DNA of 11,573 nucleotides, from positions 1 to 11,573 of the forward strand of contig JAICGT010000014.1 in the NCBI GenBank assembly GCA_025922995.1. Reading direction: 5' to 3'. This stretch comes from Fimbriimonadales bacterium. Its GTDB lineage: Bacteria > Armatimonadota > Fimbriimonadia > Fimbriimonadales > ATM1. The notes under the pieces are model-generated. The model was not told where the DNA came from. It saw nothing but the letters and a program-made list of their open reading frames with translations, and did no database searches. Positions 1 to 7,458 of this stretch are shown piece by piece (within the stretch, counting starts at the first letter, position 1; every line of letters begins with the position of its first letter). The position numbers were made by a program, and so were the translations under genes.

Positions 1-2
1 AC

Positions 3-242
3 AACCAGCTCCGACGCTGGCCAATAGCCGCGTGGGTGGCCGTCGACAAACGGTTCCAGGTCATCGTCCCAAGTGCCAGTACTGCCCGTCCACGGGTAGG
101 CAGCCGTTCGTAAACGCAATCCGCATGGCGCCGACGCAACGACGTCAAATTCGAGCAGGTATCCCAGCGTGTAACCGTTCCCTACGATCAAATCGTCCTG
201 TAAAAACTTCTCCGAACCTCCGACGCTGAATGCCCGCCTAAT
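3..242 (-). CDS. Unrecognised partial open frame running off the left edge; possibly a decayed gene
   Basis: The minus strand is open for 80 codons from 242 down to the edge. A hand count gives a coding-like gradient: about 64% G+C at third positions, roughly 53% at first and 45% at second. The product is acidic and rich in Gly, Tyr and Trp, with a stretch reading LQDDLIVGNGYTLGYLLEFD, then AYPWTGSTGTWDDDLEPF. A DDL/DDF motif followed by a short beta-strand pattern is common in secreted beta-sandwich proteins, but I do not recognise the family and this is a weak inference. There is no ATG or GTG start; a TTG at 191 is the only usual alternative. Tandem stops (TAA TAG, 248-243) lie directly upstream, and the same frame continues above them as another coding-like segment (350-249), so the gene may be broken. 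The plus-strand frame here is Arg-rich and looks like a shadow. Confidence 0.35.
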   Translation of the reverse strand, partial: MRRAFSVGGSEKFLQDDLIVGNGYTLGYLLEFDVVASAPCGLRLRTAAYPWTGSTGTWDDDLEPFVDGHPRGYWPASELV

Positions 243-471
243 CTATTAGACGCTTTTAGGGTTCGTTTCGGCGTCCAACTTACCCGTTGTGCCGGGAATC
301 GCTGTACGGAGTTTGAGTGGCTCGGACTCGCGAAAGTTCCGGTTCAGGACTTAGAACGTGACCTCCCCTGGGTCCGATATGGTCGCTTGCGCTTTTTGCA
401 CGGTAGCTCACTGCTCGAAGTCTGCCGATCAAGAGGGGCACAGTTCAGGCTTTGGATAACGTTAAACGGTC

Positions 472-508
472 AGCCTTTGGAAAGATAATCCGATGAGCCG
501 GAAAGGCT
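472..508. repeat. Inverted repeat in the nrdR upstream region
   Basis: AGCCTTT (472-478) is exactly repeated in inverted form as AAAGGCT (502-508), with 23 bases between. A related direct copy, GCTTTGGATAA, lies just upstream at 450-459. It could be an operator or a leader hairpin. No T-run follows, so it does not look like an intrinsic terminator. Chance occurrence is quite possible for 7-base arms. Confidence 0.3.
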
Positions 509-616
509 TCGAATTGCAGGTATTTATACGAGTTTATGCAATCAAGGGTTCTTTCCCCGACTTTCTCCCGTCTTATCCCCGATACCTGGAGATGTAGCGG
601 TGTAAACTATTGTTTA

Positions 617-632
617 ACGCTATATCTATGGT
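617..632 (+). promoter_or_regulatory. Candidate NrdR-box upstream of nrdR-nrdJ
   Basis: ACGCTATATCTATGGT agrees with the NrdR-box consensus as I recall it (acaCwAtATaTwGtgt) at about 12 of 16 positions, including the whole TATAT-T core. It lies 18 bases before the nrdR TTG, where a repressor would block transcription or initiation. NrdR operators usually occur as a pair of boxes; I do not find a clear second copy at the expected spacing, only a GTGT half-site near 600-603. The call depends on the match plus the fact that the first gene downstream encodes NrdR itself. Confidence 0.4.
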
Positions 633-650
633 TACTGGAGAGAAAACGCT

Positions 651-1139
651 TTGAACTGCCCCTTCTGCGGATATGCCGAGGATAAGGTCGTCGAGAGCCG
701 TCCCGCGCGGGACGGAGCGGCGATCAGGCGGCGGCGCGAATGCCTCCGCTGCAACCGGCGGTACACGACCTTCGAGCAGCTCGAGAACCGGCTTCCGGCG
801 GTCGTGAAGAAGGACAATCGGCGCGAGGCATTCGACCGCGCGAAGATCGTTTCGAGTATGGAAATCGCCTGCCGCAAACGGCCGGTGCCCACCGCCCTGC
901 TCCGGACGACTGCGGAGGACATCGAGCGGACGCTTATGGACGGCGGCGAGGCGGAAGTAGCGTCGCAAGAGATTGGCGACCTGGTGCTCGACGCGCTGCA
1001 CGCGATCGACCCGGTTGCGTTCGTGCGGTTCGCGAGCGTTTACAAAGAATTTGAAGACACGCGCGAGTTTCGGGACATCGTCACATTTGTCGATCGCCGA
1101 AAAGCGCAGAAACCTATCGGAGGGAAAACACAAGGATGA
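651..1139 (+). CDS. nrdR: Transcriptional repressor NrdR
   Basis: NrdR represses ribonucleotide reductase genes by binding NrdR-boxes in response to the ATP/dATP state. The 162-residue product has the family layout and about the usual length (near 150). An N-terminal zinc ribbon has Cys3, Cys6, Cys31 and Cys34 (CPFC and CLRC) and is followed by the DNA-binding segment RRYTTFE. An ATP-cone from about residue 46 to 136 begins [19 protein letters not shown]. The start is TTG: it places the conserved CPFC at residues 3-6, as expected, and has GGAG at 637-640, ten bases upstream. The gene overlaps nrdJ by four bases (ATGA), so the regulator is co-transcribed, and probably translationally coupled, with the enzyme it controls. 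The candidate NrdR-box at 617-632 implies autoregulation. The extra C-terminal residues are a basic, Gly-ending tail. Confidence 0.96.
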   Translation: MNCPFCGYAEDKVVESRPARDGAAIRRRRECLRCNRRYTTFEQLENRLPAVVKKDNRREAFDRAKIVSSMEIACRKRPVPTALLRTTAEDIERTLMDGGEAEVASQEIGDLVLDALHAIDPVAFVRFASVYKEFEDTREFRDIVTFVDRRKAQKPIGGKTQG

Positions 1140-4100
1140 AAATAGAACGCTACTTTACGAAATCAGGGCAGGACGCCTACGACGGCATTGAATTCGAGGC
1201 ACGAAAGTCGGAAATCAGAAATCCCGACGGCTCGACGGTGTTCCGCATGGACGACGTTATGATTCCCAAGGGATGGAGTCAAGTTGCCGTCGACATCCTT
1301 GCGCAAAAGTATTTTCGAAAGGCCGGCGTTCCGCAGGAGGACGGAACGAGCGGTGGAGAGACGGACTCGCGCCAGGTGTTTCATCGCCTTGCAGGCTGTT
1401 GGCGACACTGGGGAGAGCAGCACAGTTACTTCGACAGCGACGAAGATGCGCAGGCTTTTTATGATGAGCTCTGCAACATGCTCGCGCGGCAAGTTGCTGC
1501 GCCGAATTCGCCGCAATGGTTCAACACGGGCTTGAATTTTGCGTACGGCATCGAGGGGCCGGCACAGGGTCACTGGTACGTCGACCCGGCAACCGGCCAA
1601 GCGATGCGCAGTACGAACGCATACGAACGGCCGCAACCGCACGCGTGCTTTATCCTATCTGTCAATGACGACCTCGTCAACGAAGGGGGCATCATGGACT
1701 TGTGGACTCGCGAAGCGCGTATTTTCAAATACGGCAGCGGCGTCGGCACCAACTTTTCAAAGCTGCGGGCAGACGGCGAGGCGTTGAGCGGCGGAGGAAA
1801 GTCGTCCGGCCTGATGTCATTCCTTCGTGTCGGGGACCGCAGCGCAGGAGCCATTAAATCCGGCGGCACGACTCGTCGTGCCGCAAAGATGGTTTGTCTC
1901 GATGTAGACCACCCGGATATCGAAACCTTTGTTCGTTGGAAGGTGGTCGAGGAGCAAAAGGTCGCTTCCCTGGTAACCGGCTCGCAAGTCAACAACCGGC
2001 ACCTTAACTCGATCATGAAAGCGTGCCACGCTTGGCCGAACGACGAGGAGAAATTCGATCCTCGCGCAAACGGAAAACTGAAAGACGCCATCGCAGACGC
2101 CAAGCTCGCGATGGTTCCGCTGAATTACATCCAGCGTGTGATCCAGTTGGCGCAAGAGGGCCATACGGCCATCGATTTTCGAGTTTACGACACGGGATGG
2201 GACAGCGAAGCTTATTTGACCGTCAGCGGTCAGAACTCGAATAACTCCGTCCGCGTCGACAACAAATTCCTCGAGGCGGTCGAAAACGGCGAAGACTACG
2301 ACCTCCGGTATCGAACGTCCAACACGGTCGCCCGCACGATTCCCGCGCGCCGACTATGGGACGATATCTGCTATTCGGCTTGGTCTTGTGCCGATCCGGG
2401 CATTCAGTACAACACGACCATCAACGAGTGGCACACGTGCCCGGCCGGTGGCTCGATTAATGCGAGCAATCCGTGCAGCGAGTACATGTTCTTGGATGAC
2501 ACCGCATGCAATCTTGCCAGCCTAAACCTGGTGAAGTTTTATAACGAAGAGACCGGCGCTTTCGACGTCAAAGGCTATCGCCACGCATTGCGGTTATGGA
2601 CGATCGTTCTGGAAATCAGCGTTTTGATGGCCCAATTTCCTAGCAAAGAAATCGCCGAGCTTTCTTACAAGTACCGCACGCTGGGTCTCGGCTACGCAAA
2701 CCTCGGCGCCCTCCTAATGCGCATGGCAATTCCCTACGACAGCCCAGAAGGACGTGCGATTACCGGCGCCCTGACTGCCATCCTGGGCGGCGAATCGTAT
2801 GCCGTTTCTGCTGAAATGGCCCGTGAGCTAGGCGCTTTCGACGGGTTTGCAGAGAATAAGGAGAACATGTTGCGGGTGATTCGCAACCACCGCCGCGCGG
2901 CATACAACGCGCAGGATTACGAGGGACTTTCAATCGCTCCGGTCGGAATCGACGCCGACGACTGTCCCACCGAATTGATTGCCGCGGCAAGAGAGTGTTG
3001 GGACAACGCTCTAAGACTCGGCGAGGCGCACGGTTATCGCAATGCACAGGTTACGGTTTTGGCGCCGACCGGGACGATCGGCTTGGTCATGGACTGCGAC
3101 ACAACCGGCATAGAGCCAGACTTTGCGCTTGTGAAGTTTAAGAAACTCGCCGGCGGAGGCTATTTCAAGATCATCAACCAGTCGATGCCGCCCGCGCTGA
3201 CCAAGCTCGGCTACAACGTCGAGCAAATAGAGGATATCGAGCGTTACGCTCTTGGGTACGGCTCGTTGACAGACGCACCCGCAATTAATCATGAGACATT
3301 GAAAGAACGTGGGTTTACGCAAGAGGCCATCGAAAAGGTCGAGGCTTCGATCAAGAGCGCGTTCGAAATACAGTTTGCATTCAATGCGTTCTCTCTGGGT
3401 CGAGAGTTCTGCAAAGATAACCTTGGGTTCACCGACGACCAGCTCGACGACTGGAGTTTCAACATGCTCGAAGCCCTCGGCTTTTCTCAGCAAGATATCG
3501 ATTCGGCGAATCTGTATTGCTGCGGGACGATGACCATCGAGGGCGCGCCGCACCTGAAGTTGGAGCACTACCCAGTGTTCGATTGCGCAAATAGGTGCGG
3601 GAAAACCGGCAAGCGATTTATTTCGACCGAGGGCCATATCCGGGCGATGGCTGCGGCGCAGCCTTTTATCAGTGGGGCTATTAGTAAAACGATCAATTTG
3701 CCGAACGAGGCGACGATCGACGAAATCGAGGAAGCTTATATGCTCAGTTGGAAGCTCTGCCTCAAGGCAAACGCCCTCTACCGCGACGGAAGTAAGTTGA
3801 GCCAGCCTCTTAATACCGCAGCGGACGAAGCCGCAGCTGCGATTGCGGAAATTGAAGCTGAGCCCGAGGACCGGGTTACTGCCGCCGCGCAGAAACTCGT
3901 CTACCGCTACATTGCAAAGCGGCACATTCTCCCCGGAAGGCGGCGCGGATACACGCAAAAGGCTCGCGTCGGCGGACACAAGGTTTACCTGCGCACGGGC
4001 GAATACGAAGACGGCCAGCTCGGTGAAATTTTTATCGATATGCACCGAGAAGGCGCAGCGTTCAGGAGCCTGATGAACTGCTTCGCCATATCGATCTCCC

Positions 4101-4612
4101 TGGGCTTGCAATACGGTGTTCCGCTCGAGGAGTTTGTCGATGCTTTTGTCTTTACGAGGTTCGAGCCGAACGGCATGGTGCAGGGAAACGACCAAATCAA
4201 AATGACCACGTCGGTCATTGATTACATTTTCCGAGAATTGGCGGTCACTTACTTGGGGCGATCAGATTTTGTCCAGGTGTCGCAAGAGGACTTGCGAGGG
4301 GACACGATCGGAAAACCCGAGCAAGCGCCGGAATTCGAGGAAGAGGAAGTCGTCGCGGAAAACCACATGGGCGTTGTGCCCGGTAGCGCGAACGAATCGC
4401 ACGAAGGCGCAGGCTTCCGTGCTGTCAGAGCAGACCCGGTGGAGCAAAAGGTGACAACGGTAGCCGGCAGTGAAGTCTCCGAACAGATCCGCATCGCGCG
4501 AATCAAGGGATACGAAGGCGACCCGTGCGGCACATGCCAGCAGTTCACGATGGTGCGCAACGGCACGTGCCTGAAGTGTGACAACTGCGGCGCGACCAGC
4601 GGCTGCAGCTAA
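1136..4612 (+). CDS. nrdJ: Adenosylcobalamin-dependent (class II) ribonucleoside-diphosphate reductase
   Basis: It reduces ribonucleotides to deoxyribonucleotides using a thiyl radical generated from adenosylcobalamin; it is cytoplasmic and needs no oxygen or NrdB partner. The 1158-residue protein is full length for the large bacterial NrdJ class. The active-site motif NPCSEY puts Asn445, radical Cys447 and Glu449 in place. The redox pair is Cys171 (HACFILS) and Cys458 ([11 protein letters not shown]), with the same 11-residue spacing from the radical Cys as in Thermotoga NrdJ. PTGTIG occurs at 644-649, followed by [19 protein letters not shown]. The C-terminus is the usual Cys-rich tail (Cys1131, 1134, 1145, 1148, 1151, 1157), thought to relay electrons or bind zinc. 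There is no ATP-cone in the enzyme itself and no intein. The ATG overlaps the nrdR stop, with GGAGGG at 1119-1124 and AAGG next to the start. The gene converges on a minus-strand gene with only two bases between stops. Confidence 0.97.
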   Translation: MKIERYFTKSGQDAYDGIEFEARKSEIRNPDGSTVFRMDDVMIPKGWSQVAVDILAQKYFRKAGVPQEDGTSGGETDSRQVFHRLAGCWRHWGEQHSYFDSDEDAQAFYDELCNMLARQVAAPNSPQWFNTGLNFAYGIEGPAQGHWYVDPATGQAMRSTNAYERPQPHACFILSVNDDLVNEGGIMDLWTREARIFKYGSGVGTNFSKLRADGEALSGGGKSSGLMSFLRVGDRSAGAIKSGGTTRRAAKMVCLDVDHPDIETFVRWKVVEEQKVASLVTGSQVNNRHLNSIMKACHAWPNDEEKFDPRANGKLKDAIADAKLAMVPLNYIQRVIQLAQEGHTAIDFRVYDTGWDSEAYLTVSGQNSNNSVRVDNKFLEAVENGEDYDLRYRTSNTVARTIPARRLWDDICYSAWSCADPGIQYNTTINEWHTCPAGGSINASNPCSEYMFLDDTACNLASLNLVKFYNEETGAFDVKGYRHALRLWTIVLEISVLMAQFPSKEIAELSYKYRTLGLGYANLGALLMRMAIPYDSPEGRAITGALTAILGGESYAVSAEMARELGAFDGFAENKENMLRVIRNHRRAAYNAQDYEGLSIAPVGIDADDCPTELIAAARECWDNALRLGEAHGYRNAQVTVLAPTGTIGLVMDCDTTGIEPDFALVKFKKLAGGGYFKIINQSMPPALTKLGYNVEQIEDIERYALGYGSLTDAPAINHETLKERGFTQEAIEKVEASIKSAFEIQFAFNAFSLGREFCKDNLGFTDDQLDDWSFNMLEALGFSQQDIDSANLYCCGTMTIEGAPHLKLEHYPVFDCANRCGKTGKRFISTEGHIRAMAAAQPFISGAISKTINLPNEATIDEIEEAYMLSWKLCLKANALYRDGSKLSQPLNTAADEAAAAIAEIEAEPEDRVTAAAQKLVYRYIAKRHILPGRRRGYTQKARVGGHKVYLRTGEYEDGQLGEIFIDMHREGAAFRSLMNCFAISISLGLQYGVPLEEFVDAFVFTRFEPNGMVQGNDQIKMTTSVIDYIFRELAVTYLGRSDFVQVSQEDLRGDTIGKPEQAPEFEEEEVVAENHMGVVPGSANESHEGAGFRAVRADPVEQKVTTVAGSEVSEQIRIARIKGYEGDPCGTCQQFTMVRNGTCLKCDNCGATSGCS

Positions 4613-4614
4613 GA

Positions 4615-6060
4615 CTACTTACCTATGGCGGCGAGCTCGTCTTCGGGCAGCTTGTCGCCGAAGTCGACCTGAGCGGCGATAAGCAGCAACTGTTGCTTCT
4701 CGCCCGGGTCTTGGCGGTGAATAAACCCGATGATCGAGTCGCTGGCGCGTCTGCCCTTCACGCGCAGCATCGGCAGCACATACGGCGCAAGGTCGGCGCG
4801 AACGATCAGCAAATCACGTCTATCGCTATCCCCGGGTGAACGAAGGATCATCATCGATTCGATCGGCGCGCTTGCGTACCCGCCCAGGGGATCGTCCTTT
4901 ACCGATGGTGTTTCTCGCCTTGAAACGGCAAGAACATTGTCGAGCTTGATCGGCGACTTCAACGGAGGCCCGTCGTAAAACACGCTGTCCGTCTTCGCGG
5001 ATGTAATAAGCCGATATATAACGTCCGAGTTGGATTTTTCTTGATACATCTCGAGTCGCAGGTCCTTCAACCCGGTTAGCCTCTGCAAATCGGAATCGGT
5101 TAATTCAGGTAGCCGCGCGTGCCAATCTGACGCCACATCGCGCCAGGAATACAGGCCGCCGCTCTTGACGCCTCGATTGATGGGCGGCGCGCCCTCCGGC
5201 AACTCCTTCGACCGGGTGTCGAGTTTGTACCAAAACTCGCGCGGGATTAATCTGAGCATGAGGTCGCGGTTCCAAGCCTGCCACTGCCTGTAGCCGCCGT
5301 CTGAATCCCAATAGCCGTACTCCTCGGCTGCATGACAATCCGGCACCGCCGTATACGCCATCACGCGGTGCGCATAGTACGAAATGTTGTGCAGCCATTC
5401 ATGAAGGCTGACGACTGCAGCGCCGGCAAACGGCGAAGGCTCTTCCTCCCAATTCGTGATCCACTGCGTCCAGAACGCACTGCCACGAACCCCGTAGTCT
5501 CTGCCCAGCGCTCCGCCCAAGAGGCCGGGCTGCATATTTTCGGGCTTCTTGTAGTAAAAGCAAATGCTGTCGTAATAGTCCGACTTGATGCGATCCTCGA
5601 TGCCCTGCGTTGCGCCGTAGCCGCTTAGCCAGTACTTTCGTTCACCCATCGCCTCCAGACGGTGAACTGGGTGCTCGAGCAGCAGCTCGGTGGGATCGAC
5701 TTTTAAGGCTCCTGCCGTGTACGTGAACACAAGGTTGCAGTAATTGTCGAACCACTCGCTACAGCGATTAATTTCGGCTGACGTCATCTTGCTGGACGCG
5801 CGGACTTTGTTGCCGTCTTTGTCCTCTATCGGCGCATCGATTTCGCGAACGATGACGTGCAACACGCGCAGCTGCCGCGGCGGTCGGCGGCGACTGTTTT
5901 CGATAGCCGCTCTGTAAAGCTTCGGATACTCCAGCTCAGCGCCTATCGCGCGCTGGAATCGCGCAAGAGTGCGAAATTCGGTCGGCATGATGAAGCCGTC
6001 GCCGACGGGGATAGCCATCGACGGTACCGAAAGTGCCGTGACCACGAGCGCGGCAAGCAT
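4615..6060 (-). CDS. Exported putative zinc metallopeptidase with an HEWLH motif
   Basis: No family is recognised with confidence. With the ATG at 6060 the product has 481 residues. It begins MLAALVVTALSVPSMA and continues IPVG, a hydrophobic, Ala-ending stretch that looks like a signal peptide, though without the usual positive n-region. A zincin-type motif HEWLH lies at about residues 220-224 (His220, Glu221, His224) in the context AVVSLHEWLHNISYYAH. Possible third ligands are the His six residues further on, or the His/Glu cluster in PDCHAAEEYGYW. Aromatic residues are abundant in this central region. The C-terminal half looks mixed alpha/beta, without transmembrane segments. In-frame TTG at 6117 would add 19 residues but has no ribosome site and would overlap the upstream gene; the ATG lies 14 bases after that gene's stop, with AGGGT nearby. 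It is probably co-transcribed with the 118-residue gene. Peptidase activity is inferred from the motif only. Confidence 0.75.
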   Translation of the reverse strand: MLAALVVTALSVPSMAIPVGDGFIMPTEFRTLARFQRAIGAELEYPKLYRAAIENSRRRPPRQLRVLHVIVREIDAPIEDKDGNKVRASSKMTSAEINRCSEWFDNYCNLVFTYTAGALKVDPTELLLEHPVHRLEAMGERKYWLSGYGATQGIEDRIKSDYYDSICFYYKKPENMQPGLLGGALGRDYGVRGSAFWTQWITNWEEEPSPFAGAAVVSLHEWLHNISYYAHRVMAYTAVPDCHAAEEYGYWDSDGGYRQWQAWNRDLMLRLIPREFWYKLDTRSKELPEGAPPINRGVKSGGLYSWRDVASDWHARLPELTDSDLQRLTGLKDLRLEMYQEKSNSDVIYRLITSAKTDSVFYDGPPLKSPIKLDNVLAVSRRETPSVKDDPLGGYASAPIESMMILRSPGDSDRRDLLIVRADLAPYVLPMLRVKGRRASDSIIGFIHRQDPGEKQQLLLIAAQVDFGDKLPEDELAAIGK

Positions 6061-6074
6061 GCAACTTGGCGAGG

Positions 6075-6431
6075 TTACCCTGTCAAGTAGCTGGAACACG
6101 GGATATAAGCCACCCAATCGAAGTTGAGCGGCACCAGATCGCCGTTACGAGCGGCTTCCGAATACGGTTTATCCCGCAGCCAAAATCTCGCTTTGAAACC
6201 TTTGAAATTGACGCCCGTGCGCTCGATCGTGATATGCACGGACGCGCTCTCGCACGTTCCTGGCGTCGAGTTCACCGGGATGATGACCGAGTTCTCGAAC
6301 TCGCCCTGGATCAGATGGCTGGCGACGTCTTGGAAGTTCACTGCTTCAGACCAACCTACAAACAGCGTTCCCTCGTTATCTGCCGGTTCGACCTCGTTGC
6401 AATGGCCGAACAGGACTAGTGTTCGAATCAT
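6075..6431 (-). CDS. Hypothetical 118-residue protein upstream of the metallopeptidase
   Basis: I do not recognise this protein. It starts at ATG 6431 with a GAGAGGG purine tract about seven bases upstream, and ends 14 bases before the metallopeptidase ATG, so the two look like an operon. No signal peptide or membrane segment is visible. The sequence alternates hydrophobic and polar residues in several places (SVIIPVN, SVHITIERTGVNFKGFKARFW), suggesting a small, mostly beta fold, and has three cysteines. Two plus-strand frames across the same bases (6066-6419 and 6124-6465) are also open. They lack a comparable ribosome site and clash with the neighbouring operon, so I prefer the minus strand, but the triple openness lowers certainty. 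It might be a partner, inhibitor or substrate of the metallopeptidase; that is inference from position only. Confidence 0.6.
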   Translation of the reverse strand: MIRTLVLFGHCNEVEPADNEGTLFVGWSEAVNFQDVASHLIQGEFENSVIIPVNSTPGTCESASVHITIERTGVNFKGFKARFWLRDKPYSEAARNGDLVPLNFDWVAYIPCSSYLTG

Positions 6432-6522
6432 TTTTGATCCCTCTCTACGAAGTCAGACGCATTGACTCGGCGGAAGGTACCGCCGCCCGGAACCTTCGGC
6501 CGCCTCGACAGCGTCAAACCCT
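6432..6522. promoter_or_regulatory. Divergent intergenic region, promoters for both directions
   Basis: These 91 bases separate two divergently transcribed units, so promoters in both directions must lie here or within the gene starts. A TTGACT (6463-6468, plus) and a TTGACG (minus, near 6517-6512) resemble -35 hexamers, but I see no convincing -10 partner for either at normal spacing. A GC-rich hairpin sits in the middle. Confidence 0.4.
6468..6485. repeat. GC-rich hairpin in the divergent promoter region
   Basis: CGGCGG and CCGCCG form a perfect 6-base stem around the loop AAGGTA. A second, imperfect pair (CGGAAGGT and ACCTTCGG) overlaps and extends the symmetry to the right. No T-run follows, so this is not a standard terminator; an operator or leader structure is possible. 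Confidence 0.35.
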
Positions 6523-7440
6523 ATGATGCAGTGCCCAAAGTGCGCGTTCGACGTCGGCACGTCCAAGTTCTGTCCGCAGTGCGGAAAGGGGCTCGACGTT
6601 GCCTTTAGCAGCAAGAGGCCACGTGCGCTGTGGCTGCTCGTCCCCGCAATTTTGCTTGTCTCTGCTGCTGTTTTATACGCTACAGGAACCCTACGGCTGC
6701 GTGGCGACGATGGTGACCCTTCGCTTCGGATCGGCGGTTCCGCGCAGGACGTAGCCTTGCGTCAGAGTGGAGATAACAAACCGCCTACCCTTGCCTTGCA
6801 GGGAGATACGGCCCCGCCGTCGGTCAATCAGACCGGGATCACGATGCCCGACGATGTCCGGAAGTGGCTCGAGCACCTCAAGAGAATCGACAAGCAGCGC
6901 GAGGGATTCAATTCGACTTTCGCAATGAAGCTCATCGGCAAAATCGGATCGTTGCAGCCGGGAACCTACTTTGAAGAGGATCCCGCCCGCGCGGACGAGG
7001 CACATCGGCGCGGCGAGGCGTCCGGCATCGTTGGAGACGTAGACACGTTTTTTTCAAACCTTGCGACCGACTTCCAGTCCCTTCCGCCGCCCGCCGAATG
7101 CGGGCCAATTGCTTCGCAATATGCGTCTGTGTTACTCGAAACCCGCGCGATGTTGGGGCAGATATCTACGGCGATGACGAATTTGGACACACGCGCTCTC
7201 GAAGCAATGCAGGGCACCACCTTCCAGCGGTTGGACACGAAAGCCGAGGACACGAATGACAAGATCGAGGCGATTTGCAAGAAGTACCACGAGCCGAACA
7301 AGTACGAGGTATTCGTCGATAAGAGCAGCGCGATCGGCATCGGAAGCGCGCTGACTGACGCAGGGCCGTCGCTGGGGATGGATCAGAAGGCTTTTCTCAA
7401 GCTCGCTGAAGAGCTCATGAACGAAGGCATCGGCAAGTGA
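6523..7440 (+). CDS. Zinc-ribbon single-pass membrane protein of unknown function
   Basis: The 305-residue product has a short N-terminal zinc ribbon (Cys4, Cys7, Cys17, Cys20; CPKC and CPQCG), a basic KRPR segment at 31-34 and one transmembrane helix at about 35-53. A low-complexity linker follows (about 58-107), then a largely helical, charged C-terminal domain (about 108-305) with two cysteines, Cys193 and Cys252. By the positive-inside rule the zinc ribbon is cytoplasmic and the helical part lies outside. Such ribbon-plus-helix proteins are widespread, but the outer domain is not one I recognise. The start is ATGATG with no Shine-Dalgarno sequence; the second ATG would serve as well. It begins a plus-strand run and ends 18 bases before cysS, so it may be co-transcribed with it. 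Roles in envelope sensing or assembly are only guesses. Confidence 0.85.
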   Translation: MMQCPKCAFDVGTSKFCPQCGKGLDVAFSSKRPRALWLLVPAILLVSAAVLYATGTLRLRGDDGDPSLRIGGSAQDVALRQSGDNKPPTLALQGDTAPPSVNQTGITMPDDVRKWLEHLKRIDKQREGFNSTFAMKLIGKIGSLQPGTYFEEDPARADEAHRRGEASGIVGDVDTFFSNLATDFQSLPPPAECGPIASQYASVLLETRAMLGQISTAMTNLDTRALEAMQGTTFQRLDTKAEDTNDKIEAICKKYHEPNKYEVFVDKSSAIGIGSALTDAGPSLGMDQKAFLKLAEELMNEGIGK

Positions 7441-7442
7441 CG

Positions 7443-7455
7443 CGCTAAAATAGCG
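7443..7455 (+). promoter_or_regulatory. Small palindrome with -10-like TAAAAT before cysS
   Basis: CGCTA-AAA-TAGCG is a perfect 5-base inverted repeat filling the 18-base gap before cysS. It contains TAAAAT (7446-7451), which matches a -10 hexamer and ends seven bases before the GTG. That spacing would give a leaderless or nearly leaderless transcript, which fits the absence of a Shine-Dalgarno sequence. No clear -35 is visible inside the upstream gene. Alternatively it is a weak inter-cistronic hairpin. Confidence 0.35.
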
Positions 7456-7458
7456 TTA

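Larger units (their letters stand above)
249..650. other. Long non-coding or degenerate region upstream of nrdR
   Basis: No complete gene is supported on either strand. The left part (249-350, minus) is an open segment in frame with the partial frame to its left, closed above by a TAA at 353-351. The right part (about 445-640) is A+T-richer and holds several short symmetries: TAACGTTA at 457-464, AGCCTTT/AAAGGCT arms at 472-478 and 502-508, GTATTTATAC at 520-529, and an NrdR-box-like site at 617-632. I looked for tRNA cloverleaf arms, tmRNA and RNase P signatures and a B12-box and found none. The region most likely carries the promoter and leader of the nrdR-nrdJ operon, but I cannot place -35/-10 hexamers with confidence. 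Confidence 0.5.

Noticed and set aside
1..640. A structured RNA (tmRNA, RNase P RNA, tRNA or cobalamin riboswitch) upstream of nrdR
   Set aside because: I searched both strands by eye for their conserved boxes (acceptor and T-loop, the GAGGAAAGTCC block, the B12-box) and found none.
573..1133. A 186-codon minus-strand frame over nrdR
   Set aside because: Antisense shadow of nrdR, whose zinc ribbon and ATP-cone are clear; the product is Arg-rich and unrecognised.
3011..4195. A 394-codon open frame on the minus strand inside nrdJ
   Set aside because: It lies fully antisense to the highly conserved nrdJ. The product is compositionally odd and matches no family I know, and the openness follows from the codon bias of the real gene.
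1136..4612. Possible intein in nrdJ, a common insertion site
   Set aside because: All reductase motifs follow at normal spacing and the length is standard; no splicing-type Cys/His-Asn blocks are seen.
4590..4620. A terminator between nrdJ and the convergent gene
   Set aside because: Only the small palindrome GCTGCAGC is present, without a longer stem or T-run.
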